Shown: positions 1 to 7,615 of the stretch, one piece after another
Numbering within the stretch: the stretch's first letter is position 1
How the letters are laid out: each line of letters starts with the position of its first letter
Source of the DNA: an uncultured Porphyromonadaceae bacterium
Lineage (GTDB): Bacteria > Bacteroidota > Bacteroidia > Bacteroidales > Muribaculaceae
NCBI GenBank assembly: GCA_947175265.1
Contig: CAMWMD010000001.1
Span: 124,001-188,000 of the forward strand
Length of the DNA: 64,000 nt
Direction of reading: 5' to 3'
Notes under the pieces: model-generated
Database searches by the model: none
Seen by the model: the letters and a program-made list of their open reading frames with translations, nothing else
What the model was told of the DNA's origin: nothing
Program-made: the position numbers and the translations under genes

Positions 1-609
1 ACGGGTACAAGCAACGTGTATCTTGCCATGAAGTATGATCTGATGCCGATAGGGACTATGGCACATGAGTTTGTCTGCGCGATAGCGGGGATGTACGGAC
101 CTCAGATGTCGAATCATTTGGCAATGGATGCGTGGAGCCGAACTTACAGAGGGGCGTTGGGCACTTTCTTGTATGACACATACGGATGGAGGATTTTCAG
201 TCTGAATTTCTCTGAGGATTACGCCAATATGTTCAAAGGTCTTCGTGTTGACAGCGGGGATAATTATGAGCAACTTGACAATATAGTGGGGAAATACAGG
301 AGCCTGAATATTGATCCGGCAACGAAACAGGTGGTGTTCAGTAACGGACTGAATGTGGATGAGGCATTGAAGATCCGTAGATATGCAAGCGGGAAATGTC
401 TACCTTCGTTCGGAATCGGCACACATTTCACCAATGATTTCCCGGGAATCACACCGCGCAACATTGTGGTGAAACTTCTTGCTGTGAAGATAACCGAGTC
501 ATGGCCATTCTACTGCGACACCTGCAAACTTAGTGAGGATCACGGAAAATATACGGGGAATAAGGCAACCGTAGAAAGATTTCTCGAAGCATTACATCTT
601 AAGGGTTAA
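1..609 (+). CDS. pncB: Nicotinate phosphoribosyltransferase, C-terminal part (5' end outside window)
   Basis: The frame is open from the first base, so only the last 202 residues are present; the start lies to the left. The visible part begins with TGTSNVYLAMKYD, followed by MPIGTMAHEF and a VVFSNGL segment, as in bacterial nicotinate phosphoribosyltransferase. That enzyme joins nicotinate to PRPP, with ATP hydrolysis, to make nicotinate mononucleotide in the cytosolic NAD salvage (Preiss-Handler) pathway. The GT(S)N and FS(D/N)GL segments belong to the phosphate-binding half of the TIM-barrel. It ends 164 bp before the convergent Fic gene, with a strong hairpin between them. Family assignment is firm; the N-terminal part cannot be judged. 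Confidence 0.85.
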   Translation, partial: TGTSNVYLAMKYDLMPIGTMAHEFVCAIAGMYGPQMSNHLAMDAWSRTYRGALGTFLYDTYGWRIFSLNFSEDYANMFKGLRVDSGDNYEQLDNIVGKYRSLNIDPATKQVVFSNGLNVDEALKIRRYASGKCLPSFGIGTHFTNDFPGITPRNIVVKLLAVKITESWPFYCDTCKLSEDHGKYTGNKATVERFLEALHLKG

Positions 610-670
610 TTCAGATGCAAAGTTCAGAGGGAAATAGTGACCGGATGGTCGGAGGAAGAAGGGGAATATC

Positions 671-714
671 ACAAAAATCTCGGTATGGGTTTAGACTCAT
701 ACCGAGATTTTTGT
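671..714. terminator. Bidirectional intrinsic terminator between pncB and fic
   Basis: A perfect 17-bp stem (671-687 with 698-714) with a 10-base loop. The stem is flanked by A-run and T-run ends, so it can act in both directions. It lies between the convergent ends of pncB and the Fic gene. Confidence 0.8.
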
Positions 715-773
715 ATAAGTTTCGGTGATTATTGGTAAGTGTTTGTGAAGAATAGTGGATTTAAAAATCACAT

Positions 774-1337
774 TTACGGATTCTCCGGTTCGTAACCCTC
801 GTAATAGTAGGATTGCTCAATACCATGAAATATTATATCTCGATCGGAGGTATCAACACTAAGGGCATCATTTAGCAAAACCCGAAGTTCAAGGTCGTTG
901 ACAGGACTTCGCTCCATTGCCATCATATAATCTTGGCGACTGATTTTTCGCCAGTCAACAACCTTTCCAAGTGTCCTCTTGAGCATCATATCAAGCCAGA
1001 TGCGAGTTGCCCTACCATTTCCTTCCATAAAAGGATGAGCAATATTCATCTCCACATATTTTGCAACAATGTGTTCAAAATTATCTTCGGGCATTTTTTC
1101 AATGGCCTGAAGCGCCGGCAAGAGATATAGGGAATTTGCGAACCGAAATCCACCCTTTGAAATATTGAGTGTACGGATTTGTCCGGCAAACTGATATAGT
1201 CCGGCGAAGAGATTGAAATGAATATCCTGCAATCCCTTTGTAGAGCCAACCTCTATTTCGTCAATCCTGCCCGATGAGAAAAGTGATTTAGCCTTATCAA
1301 GGCTTTGACGGTCTATTTCATTTTGTGTCAATTTCAT
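774..1337 (-). CDS. Fic-domain AMP transferase with C-terminal self-inhibition motif (class III-like)
   Basis: A 187-residue protein with the Fic core motif HPFMEGNGR at residues 101-109. The His is the general base and the rest forms the anion hole and Mg site. Known Fic enzymes mostly transfer AMP from ATP to Ser/Thr/Tyr of a target. The C-terminus carries SYYYEG (176-181), matching the [S/T]xxxE[G/N] inhibitory helix motif; a C-terminal position defines class III Fic proteins such as the Neisseria one, which are about this length. No antitoxin gene is adjacent, consistent with built-in inhibition. I chose the ATG at 1337 over an in-frame TTG at 1382 because the family length fits. The target is unknown. 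Confidence 0.85.
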   Translation of the reverse strand: MKLTQNEIDRQSLDKAKSLFSSGRIDEIEVGSTKGLQDIHFNLFAGLYQFAGQIRTLNISKGGFRFANSLYLLPALQAIEKMPEDNFEHIVAKYVEMNIAHPFMEGNGRATRIWLDMMLKRTLGKVVDWRKISRQDYMMAMERSPVNDLELRVLLNDALSVDTSDRDIIFHGIEQSYYYEGYEPENP

Positions 1338-1403
1338 GTCTCGTAATTTGGGTTTATTTGGAGTGGGAGAAAGGATCGTCAAAGGGGAGGCGATCGTAAA
1401 TCG

Positions 1404-1434
1404 TAAAGTTACAAATAAAAATTTAGATTACAAT
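1404..1434 (-). promoter_or_regulatory. Possible promoter of the Fic gene
   Basis: On the minus strand a -7-like TAACTTTA (1404-1411, one mismatch to TAnnTTTG) is preceded 19 bases upstream by ATTG (1431-1434). It lies about 65 bases upstream of the chosen Fic start. Both boxes deviate from consensus, so this is a weak call. Confidence 0.3.
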
Positions 1435-1487
1435 CGGGAGCGGCAAAATTTAGGGTAGATGGGAGAGGTAAGACGGGGGAGGGGGCA

Positions 1488-2882
1488 TTATCTCCACCAC
1501 TTGGAGAATATGAGGCGGGCGAGGAATATTGTTCCACGGAAGATAAGTTCCACGCACATTGCAATCCAGACACCTTTCAATCCCATCGTCGAGGCCATCC
1601 ACCAAGCGAGAGGCACCCTTACCGCCCAAATGCTACCGAGATTCATGAACGCGGGAAGTTTGGTATGGCCGACACCCACGAAAGCGCCATAAGCCACAAT
1701 AGAGGCGGCAAACATGGGTTCTGCCCATGCCTCAATGCGAAGCACCTCGGCACCGAGAGTGCTTATAGAGGTCACCGGAGTTATGAGTCGCATAATTTCA
1801 TCGGCAAAGATGTAAAGGAGAACACCCATACCGGTCATCACCGCCATGCCAATCCCTACGGCCATGAAACCGAATTTGCGTGTAAGTCTGTGCCGCCCGG
1901 CTCCGTGACATTGACCCGTGAGGGCAGTGGCAGCATCGCCGATACCATAACCGGGCATATAACAAAGACTCTCAGCCGTGACAGCAAAAGCGTTGGCGGC
2001 AATGGCCACGACTCCGAGGGGGGCGACAATCATAGTTATGGCAATCTGGGCACCACAGATAACGGCGTGCTCCACCGTCATAGGAACGGATATGCCGACC
2101 GCGTTCTTTGTCACTGTTCCGGTAAGTCTCCACGGACCGGGATTTCCTGTCAGTTTGATTTCAGGTTGTTTTCTCCAGGCAAACCATAACATGAAAGAAG
2201 CACAGACGGCCTCTGCTCCGACAGTGCCCAGAGCAGCCCCCAAGACTCCCAATCCGGCACCGGGAATAAAGAATTCCAGCCCTTCAATCTCATAAATACG
2301 CGACGGGAAAATCAGAAGGAAATTAAAGAGGCAGTCGAGCACACACATCAAACCGCTGAGGATGCTCGGAATCTTCATATTTCCCGCGCATCTCAGCATA
2401 CCCCCGGCAAGATAATTCATAGTCAGGAGGGGGAGAGCCGCTACAAAGACCACGAAATAAAGGGAAGCCTTGCCGCAAATCTCCTCTTCACCACCCAGCC
2501 AATAGGGGAGCCGCCATGAAATTGCGACACCGAGGAGGGCTATTGTTATGCTGAAAATGAGGGAGGCTATAATGCCTTGCCTGAATATATCTCTCGCGCC
2601 GGAGGGATCGTTGGCACCAACCTTATGAGCAAGTTGGACGGAATAACCGGAGGTCATGGCAGAACATATTCCCCAGAAAAGCCAAAGGCTTGTGGATACA
2701 AGACCTATGGCAGCGGAGTCGTCGGCACCAAGCCGCCCCACCATAGAAGCATCAATATACTGCATCGCGATACTTGACAATTGGGCAAGCATCGCGGGGA
2801 AGGAGAGAGCAAAAACGAGACTGAGCCGCTGTCGCCAAGACAACGGCTTCCCTTCACGGATAAACTTTATGTCGGTAGTCAC
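1488..2882 (-). CDS. MATE family efflux transporter
   Basis: A 464-residue polytopic inner-membrane protein with about 12 hydrophobic segments and the two-lobed layout of MATE transporters, which export cationic drugs or metabolites by H+ or Na+ antiport. The first lobe includes SFPAMLAQLSSIAMQYIDASMVGRLG and the second lobe has the related MTVEHAVICGAQIAI region. It is the last gene of a three-gene operon, starting 5 bases after the MalY/PatB-like gene ends. Co-transcription with a C-S lyase-like enzyme may mean export of a sulfur or amino-acid product, but that is a guess. Substrate cannot be read from sequence. Confidence 0.9.
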   Translation of the reverse strand: MTTDIKFIREGKPLSWRQRLSLVFALSFPAMLAQLSSIAMQYIDASMVGRLGADDSAAIGLVSTSLWLFWGICSAMTSGYSVQLAHKVGANDPSGARDIFRQGIIASLIFSITIALLGVAISWRLPYWLGGEEEICGKASLYFVVFVAALPLLTMNYLAGGMLRCAGNMKIPSILSGLMCVLDCLFNFLLIFPSRIYEIEGLEFFIPGAGLGVLGAALGTVGAEAVCASFMLWFAWRKQPEIKLTGNPGPWRLTGTVTKNAVGISVPMTVEHAVICGAQIAITMIVAPLGVVAIAANAFAVTAESLCYMPGYGIGDAATALTGQCHGAGRHRLTRKFGFMAVGIGMAVMTGMGVLLYIFADEIMRLITPVTSISTLGAEVLRIEAWAEPMFAASIVAYGAFVGVGHTKLPAFMNLGSIWAVRVPLAWWMASTMGLKGVWIAMCVELIFRGTIFLARLIFSKWWR

Positions 2883-2887
2883 AACAT

Positions 2888-4042
2888 CTACTTTAGTGAA
2901 TTCTTCATCCTCCTAAGGGCTTCCGCGAGACGAATCCGGGATGTGGCATAATTAATGCGGATAAAGTCTTTGGCTCCATATCCGCCACCGGAACTAACCT
3001 TTACTTTAGCCTCCTCCAGAAGAATCTTTTCGACCATGTCACCGTCAAGGCCGGATCGCGACACATCGATCCAAGCGAGATATGTAGCCTGAGAATCGCA
3101 AATTTCCCAATCGGGGAAACTGTGTGTCAGTTCATCGATAAGCATCTTTCTGTTATCCTCCAGATATTGCTTGAGAGATGATAGCCAAAGTTCCCCTTTG
3201 TCATAAGCGGCAATCAATCCAACCACCCCGAAAGGATTCACATCGCAGACCTCGTTATCATTTATGGCGCGATCGATGGCATAACGGTCGGATGGGAGCG
3301 GTGCAATTATGTTGGCAATCTGCAAACCGGCGGTATTGAAGGCTTTGCTTGGAGAGCAACAGATAATGGCAGTGGGGTCAACGGAAGCGAAAGGGGTGTA
3401 CTCATAGCCGGGATGCGTCAACTCACAATGTATCTCGTCACTAACAATCTTGACAGAATGGCGAGAGCAAATGTCGCGAATTTCCTCAAGTTCCTTACGG
3501 GTCCAAACCCTACCGGTAGGATTATGAGGATTGCACAGGATAAGAAGTTTGTTGCGAGGGTCGGCAGCCAAACGTTCCAAATCCTCAAACTCTATATCAT
3601 AGGTGAATGTGGAATCCTTTTCTATCCTTACGAGGGGATTGTCGAATTGACGGCAACCATTGTTCCTAATCGATGAGAAGAAACAATTATAGGCGGGAGT
3701 CTGGAGTATCACGCCATCGCCCGGATGGGTGAAGGCCTTAATTATAGCAGATATGGCAGGCACTACGCCCGACGTGACAATCACTTGGTCAGGAATAATT
3801 CTCCAACCATGTCTCCTCAGGAACCATGATGAAAGAGCCCGATAATATTCGGAGGGGATATCCACATAACCGAAAATGCCGGATTTCACTCTCTCCTCCA
3901 AAGCAGCGGTGATTTCCGGTGCAGTGCGGAAATCCATATCGGCAACCCAGAGAGGAATGACATCGGGATTGTCTATAGTATCCCACTTGAGTGAGGCAGT
4001 GCCTCGCCGCAGGGTAAGTTCGTCAAAATCAAAGAGAGCCAT
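2888..4042 (-). CDS. MalY/PatB family PLP-dependent aminotransferase or C-S beta-lyase
   Basis: A 384-residue fold-type I PLP enzyme. Visible landmarks are IPLWVADMDF near residue 30 (typical of MalY/PatB), NPHNPTGR (171-178), SDEIH (201-205) and the PLP lysine in SPSKAFN (Lys233). Family members cleave cystathionine or other cysteine conjugates to pyruvate, ammonia and a thiol, and some also aminotransfer. The start overlaps the end of the DUF3737 gene by 14 bp, so translation is probably coupled. The MATE gene follows after 5 bp. Reaction type is likely; the physiological substrate is not known. Confidence 0.88.
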   Translation of the reverse strand: MALFDFDELTLRRGTASLKWDTIDNPDVIPLWVADMDFRTAPEITAALEERVKSGIFGYVDIPSEYYRALSSWFLRRHGWRIIPDQVIVTSGVVPAISAIIKAFTHPGDGVILQTPAYNCFFSSIRNNGCRQFDNPLVRIEKDSTFTYDIEFEDLERLAADPRNKLLILCNPHNPTGRVWTRKELEEIRDICSRHSVKIVSDEIHCELTHPGYEYTPFASVDPTAIICCSPSKAFNTAGLQIANIIAPLPSDRYAIDRAINDNEVCDVNPFGVVGLIAAYDKGELWLSSLKQYLEDNRKMLIDELTHSFPDWEICDSQATYLAWIDVSRSGLDGDMVEKILLEEAKVKVSSGGGYGAKDFIRINYATSRIRLAEALRRMKNSLK

Positions 4043-4880
4043 CTGAAATAATTTCTACCGGATCAATAGCCTTTGAGTTGGCGTCAGTTATGAGTTCGCC
4101 AAGAGATTTCACCTTAATGAATCCTGCTTTCGGATTCTTTATGCTTGTCACGTCAGAGAGGATAGTGGCGCAGACCTCACTGTCTTCAAAGGCGAGATCG
4201 CAGTCAGGAGCAAATTCGCAATCCTCAAGTATGAGATCACGCGCATAACACAGGGGTTGTGTACCCGAAATCCTGCATCTTACGAGTCTGAGGCGTTTGG
4301 AATGCCAGCCAAGGTATTCACCGGAAATTTCAGAATCAAAGACAGAGACATTCTCTGTTCCCCAGAAGGCATCCTTAGAGTGAATCTTCGCATTTCGGAT
4401 CTCAACGTCACGGCAATATTGGAAAGAATAGTTACCTTCCTGATACCAACCATCAATACTGATGTTGTGGGAGTGCATTAAAAGATAGTCAGCGCGGCGG
4501 ATATCCACATTCTTGGCCTCGATGTTGGAACAGTGCCAGAGGGTTTCCTCACCATCCGGGATAGTCACATTATTAAGCCTAATACCATCCATTTCCCTGA
4601 ACATCTTGGGCGCCTCCACCTTGGTGTCGATCATCACGAGATTTCTTGAATACCAGAGTGCAGCCCTGGCACCGGGAGAGAAGAGACAGTCGGAAATTCT
4701 GAATCCGTCCACATGCCAGAAAGGGTATTTCCCTTCAAAGCGGCAATTCACCGCTTCCACATTAGCACAACATTTGAGAGCGGACTCACCGGTATGAATC
4801 ACAACATTTTCCAATTTTATATTTCTTGCGGCGAAGAGGGGACGTTCACCACCGAATTCACAGTCTTTAATAATTTCCAT
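4029..4880 (-). CDS. DUF3737 family right-handed beta-helix-like protein
   Basis: A 283-residue protein made of short repeats of the form (N/D)hxhxx(C/S)xhxG, the pattern of a parallel beta-helix (for example KNVDIRRADYLLMHSHNISID). It resembles the DUF3737 family, whose function is unknown. There is no signal peptide or membrane segment, so it is probably cytosolic. The protein is rich in Trp, His and Cys at repeat turns (ALWYS, TLWHC, GWHS), which could line a binding groove; that is inference. It is first in an operon with the MalY/PatB-like enzyme and the MATE transporter. Confidence 0.75.
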   Translation of the reverse strand: MEIIKDCEFGGERPLFAARNIKLENVVIHTGESALKCCANVEAVNCRFEGKYPFWHVDGFRISDCLFSPGARAALWYSRNLVMIDTKVEAPKMFREMDGIRLNNVTIPDGEETLWHCSNIEAKNVDIRRADYLLMHSHNISIDGWYQEGNYSFQYCRDVEIRNAKIHSKDAFWGTENVSVFDSEISGEYLGWHSKRLRLVRCRISGTQPLCYARDLILEDCEFAPDCDLAFEDSEVCATILSDVTSIKNPKAGFIKVKSLGELITDANSKAIDPVEIISDGSL

Positions 4881-4912
4881 AGCATAAAATTTTACCTTAA
4901 AACTACGTTATG

Positions 4913-4945
4913 CAAAATTACAAAAAATATAAACCGCAGACCAAC
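4913..4945 (-). promoter_or_regulatory. Promoter of the DUF3737-malY/patB-MATE operon
   Basis: Minus-strand -7 box TAATTTTG (4913-4920) is an exact TAnnTTTG. A GTTG (4942-4945) lies 21 bases upstream, one mismatch from TTTG. The predicted leader before the ATG at 4880 is about 30 bases. Confidence 0.5.
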
Positions 4946-5017
4946 CAAAATAATTGAAATGTCAACCAGTTCTTTGGATTAACCAAAGGTGAATCTACCC
5001 AAGGAAGATATGAGTAA

Positions 5018-5776
5018 TCAGAAGAACCATTCCGGCTCTTTCCTTTCGGAATTATCTTTAATAAATTTCCATCCGGCTACCTTATAGAGTATGCCACCAA
5101 GATGACGGGCGTCGTGAGGGCAGACGTTGATGCAACGGCAACAGGTGATGCAGATATCAGTGTCAGTCTTCAGAGGATTCTGCTCGGGGATAGCCTGAGT
5201 GGGACATTCCTTAACACAGACTCCGCATTTCGTACATTTAGATTTTACCGTTAGGGGGTGGAGGGGTACGCTTCCCGGTTTTTTATAGGGACGATTACCT
5301 TTGACTTTGGAAATATCAAGGCGGGTTCCCTTTTTGAGCACCTTATCCATGGCAACAGTAAAATCATGAATCTTGTCGTCGTCGAGACGGTCGGGGCGAC
5401 CCTTGGCGACTTCGGGGAAGATGCAATGCTGAGCAACGAAGGCGGCGGCCGCCACAATCTTGAAACCTTTATGGGAGATGATATCACAAAGTTCGAGCAG
5501 CGCGTCGTCGTAATCACGGTTACCATAGACAACGATAACAATTGCCTTCTGACCGTTACCCTTCAGGTGGCGGAGGCGGCTTATGGCAAGTGGGGGAATG
5601 CGACCGGCATAAACAGGGCAAGTGACAAGCACGAGATCACCTTCATTGAGAGTGATGTTCCGTTTCTCGTAAACTGTCAGGTTATATGATTCGGATATTC
5701 CCTCAAGATCGGCAGCAATTTTTTCGGCAATTTGTTGAGATGTGCCTGAAGGGCTAAAAAAAATGTTTCTGATCAT
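5018..5776 (-). CDS. EFR1-type flavodoxin-ferredoxin fusion protein
   Basis: A 252-residue cytosolic protein with two modules. Residues 1-150 form a flavodoxin-like domain whose FMN phosphate loop is FSPSGTS (7-13). Residues 181-219 carry two 4Fe-4S motifs: CTKCGVCVKEC (181-191) and CITCCRCINVC (209-219). Such proteins (EFR1 family) are thought to move electrons between flavin and iron-sulfur centres; no partner is identified here. I start at the ATG at 5776 because MIRNIFFSPSG matches family N-termini. An in-frame start at 5818 would add a hydrophobic 14-residue extension. The gene is single, with its own promoter. Confidence 0.85.
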   Translation of the reverse strand: MIRNIFFSPSGTSQQIAEKIAADLEGISESYNLTVYEKRNITLNEGDLVLVTCPVYAGRIPPLAISRLRHLKGNGQKAIVIVVYGNRDYDDALLELCDIISHKGFKIVAAAAFVAQHCIFPEVAKGRPDRLDDDKIHDFTVAMDKVLKKGTRLDISKVKGNRPYKKPGSVPLHPLTVKSKCTKCGVCVKECPTQAIPEQNPLKTDTDICITCCRCINVCPHDARHLGGILYKVAGWKFIKDNSERKEPEWFF

Positions 5777-5876
5777 TACAAAAAAATAAAAAAGAAGATG
5801 GAGGAGGGCTCCCTTCACACAGATAATGAGCCTATCCCGAGGTGGTCAAAGTCAATTTTTGACTGAACATATATTG

Positions 5877-5908
5877 CAAAATTAATAAAATGCCTTTAAG
5901 TAGCCAAA
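5877..5908 (-). promoter_or_regulatory. Consensus Bacteroidetes promoter of the EFR1-type gene
   Basis: Minus strand: TTTG (5905-5908), 20-base spacer, then TAATTTTG (5877-5884). Both boxes and the spacing match consensus. The leader to the ATG at 5776 is about 95 bases and contains a small AGTCAA/TTGACT inverted repeat near 5850. Confidence 0.65.
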
Positions 5909-6067
5909 TAAAAATGGAATTATGATAAAGGGGAAAGGTAGACGGTCTCGGAAAAGTATTCATCGGGGAAAACATTTATTAGTTCTCTTTAAGCAATTGT
6001 AATAAACCAAGACGAAGCCGGTTTGTTTTATAATAAAAAGATTAGAAACAGTTATAAAATAAAGATT

Positions 6068-6517
6068 ATGAAAAAAATATTGAGATTCTTACCGCTTGTT
6101 CTCATAGTTCTCGTAGGGATGGGATTAAGCAGTTGCAGCGATGATGATGATGAAAAGACCATCACGGAGACAGAACTTCCGGGAGTGGCTAAGAATTTCA
6201 TCAGGCAGTATTTCCCGGATGCGACAATACGTAGTGCCCAGAAAGGGAACAATGAATATGAAGTGAAACTTTCAGACGGCACAGATATAGATTTCGATAA
6301 AGAGGGGAATTGGAAGGATGTAGATGCCGCACCGGGTCAGACTATACCTTCAGGATTCTATCCTGAGGCAATAGACAACTATATTGCGGCAAACATGAAT
6401 GGAACAGGGATAAATGAGATCTCAAAAGAGGGGGCCGGCTATGACGTGCAACTTCTTACGGGAGAAGAACTGCTTTTCGGATTAGACGGCAGTTTCATAG
6501 GTTACGACGTAGATTGA
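6068..6517 (+). CDS. PepSY-like (DUF2874-type) lipoprotein
   Basis: A 149-residue exported lipoprotein. The signal peptide MKKILRFLPLVLIVLVGMG ends in a lipobox LSSC with Cys23, followed by an acidic run (SDDDDE). Acidic residues after the Cys are often associated with surface display in Bacteroidetes. The mature part holds two PepSY-like repeats (about 40-85 and 105-149), each with an IxxYFPxA or IxNYIAANM helix and a YEVKLSDGT or YDVQLLTGE hairpin. Function is unknown; PepSY-like proteins are suspected of binding or inhibition roles in the envelope. I start at the ATG at 6068; an upstream in-frame start would precede the signal peptide. An intrinsic terminator follows. Confidence 0.8.
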   Translation: MKKILRFLPLVLIVLVGMGLSSCSDDDDEKTITETELPGVAKNFIRQYFPDATIRSAQKGNNEYEVKLSDGTDIDFDKEGNWKDVDAAPGQTIPSGFYPEAIDNYIAANMNGTGINEISKEGAGYDVQLLTGEELLFGLDGSFIGYDVD

Positions 6518-6540
6518 AAATAATTTCCATAAAGAGAGAG

Positions 6541-6567
6541 AAAGGCTATCGCAAGGTAGCCTTTTTT
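6541..6567 (+). terminator. Intrinsic terminator after the PepSY-like gene
   Basis: Eight-bp stem AAAGGCTA/TAGCCTTT (6541-6548 with 6557-6564), an 8-base loop and a T tract to 6567. Confidence 0.8.
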
Positions 6568-6601
6568 ATTTGCCTTTCCTTCAGGATAGGGAAAGATTTA
6601 T

Positions 6602-6609
6602 TATTTTTG
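6602..6609 (+). promoter_or_regulatory. -7 box upstream of the YgbA-like gene
   Basis: TATTTTTG matches TAnnTTTG; no TTTG is found at the right spacing upstream. It ends 3 bases before an ATG at 6612, so transcription would begin at or inside that codon. This favours the next in-frame ATG at 6642 as the translated start. Confidence 0.35.
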
Positions 6610-6641
6610 CAATGATTTTAGAACCTGCATCCGAGCGTTTT

Positions 6642-6947
6642 ATGACCAGAATAGAAAGAGAGAAAAAGGTGATCCGGGAAATGGTGATGATCTATTGCAG
6701 AAGTATACACCATTCGGGAAAGGGAGAAGTATGCGGACCTTGCGAGGAGTTGATAGACTATGCCAGCAAACGCCTCGAGCGTTGTCCGAAACAGAACGAC
6801 AAGAGCAGTTGCCGAATCTGTGAGATACATTGTTACGCACCCCAGCGAAAAGAGGAGATAAGGGCCGTGATGCGTTATGTGGGACCACGAATGATATTTT
6901 ATCATCCTATCACCGCCATCCGTCATCTCATAGATGAATTGAGATGA
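6642..6947 (+). CDS. YgbA-like (nitrous oxide-stimulated promoter family) protein
   Basis: A 101-residue protein from the ATG at 6642. It has the conserved architecture of the YgbA_NO family: a basic N-terminal helix (MTRIEREKKVIREMVMIYCR), then CGPCEELIDYAxxRLxxCP, then CxxCxxHCY. The seven conserved Cys and the final His-Cys-Tyr imply a bound metal or Fe-S cluster. In enteric bacteria the gene is induced by nitric oxide and its product is linked to recovery from nitrosative stress. Starts at 6612 or 6570 are possible but less likely given the -7 box at 6602. The gene is monocistronic, convergent with the small membrane protein gene at 6962. Confidence 0.8.
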   Translation: MTRIEREKKVIREMVMIYCRSIHHSGKGEVCGPCEELIDYASKRLERCPKQNDKSSCRICEIHCYAPQRKEEIRAVMRYVGPRMIFYHPITAIRHLIDELR

Positions 6948-6961
6948 CTGTTATGGTTTGG

Positions 6962-7111
6962 CTATTTCTTATCTTTTTCTGAAATCTTTTGAATAATCCT
7001 GCGATTCCTGAAGATGATGTAAGATGCTGCCATGAGCAATGTAATAAAAAGAAGAAAAGCCAAACCTCCGAGGCAAAGAGGAATGTCGGGAGAAATACCG
7101 GTCATTATCAT
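6962..7111 (-). CDS. Small single-pass membrane protein, 49 residues
   Basis: A short frame from the ATG at 7111 to the TAG at 6962. The product begins MIMTGISPDIPLCLGG, has one hydrophobic helix (LAFLLFITLLMAASYIIF, residues 17-34) and ends in a basic-acidic tail (RNRRIIQKISEKDKK). It starts 6 bases after the stop of the 151-residue membrane protein gene, on the same strand, as expected for the last gene of the tatC operon. The sequence is well formed for a membrane microprotein: positive-inside tail and no rare composition. I recognise no family; function unknown. A partner or stabiliser role for the upstream membrane protein is inference. Confidence 0.55.
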   Translation of the reverse strand: MIMTGISPDIPLCLGGLAFLLFITLLMAASYIIFRNRRIIQKISEKDKK

Positions 7112-7117
7112 GGAATT

Positions 7118-7573
7118 TTAGTTTTCTATGGGAAGTTGTTTTGCGGTAGATTGAAGTCTGGCAGGAATCCGACCATCCATATATTTCTGCCAACCGGCAG
7201 TGAGGATAATTAAAACGAGATAAATCCAGGATGGGTCATACAGGAAAAGCACACTCCAAAGCGTATTGACTAATATATTAACAATAATCCATTTCCATAG
7301 TGCTGCCTTTTTGAAATCAAGTGAATATGAGGAGGCAGCGGCTGCTTCCTTCACCGTGCCGAGAATGCTCTCAAACAAATAGGCTCCGTATGCGACCAAT
7401 GTAGAGAGCAACAAAGCCTGATGATGATTAAAAGAGGAGGAAAGATGAAAGAATGCTGCAAAACTCAATGCGGCAACCCACAAAAGTGCGTGGATTATCG
7501 CCATTACATATTTGTGGATGAATCCATTCTGACGAAGGGCCTTCTCCAAAACATTCTGTTGGTCTTTTTTCAT
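7118..7573 (-). CDS. Uncharacterised four-helix membrane protein
   Basis: A 151-residue inner-membrane protein with four predicted helices at about 23-45, 50-70, 92-110 and 113-130. Between helices 2 and 3 is a soluble stretch (ESILGTVKEAAAASSYSLDFKKAALWK). I do not recognise the family. It lies 42 bases downstream of tatC and 6 bases before the 49-residue gene, all on the minus strand, so it is probably co-transcribed with tatC. Nothing visible points to an enzyme. Confidence 0.7.
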   Translation of the reverse strand: MKKDQQNVLEKALRQNGFIHKYVMAIIHALLWVAALSFAAFFHLSSSFNHHQALLLSTLVAYGAYLFESILGTVKEAAAASSYSLDFKKAALWKWIIVNILVNTLWSVLFLYDPSWIYLVLIILTAGWQKYMDGRIPARLQSTAKQLPIEN

Positions 7574-7615
7574 AAAGAATAGAAAATAAAGATTATCGAA
7601 ATATTTGGGATATTC

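Noticed and set aside
1665-2189. Plus-strand frame of 174 codons opposite the MATE gene
   Set aside because: Low-complexity, Gly/His-rich translation antisense to a clear transporter; a shadow frame.
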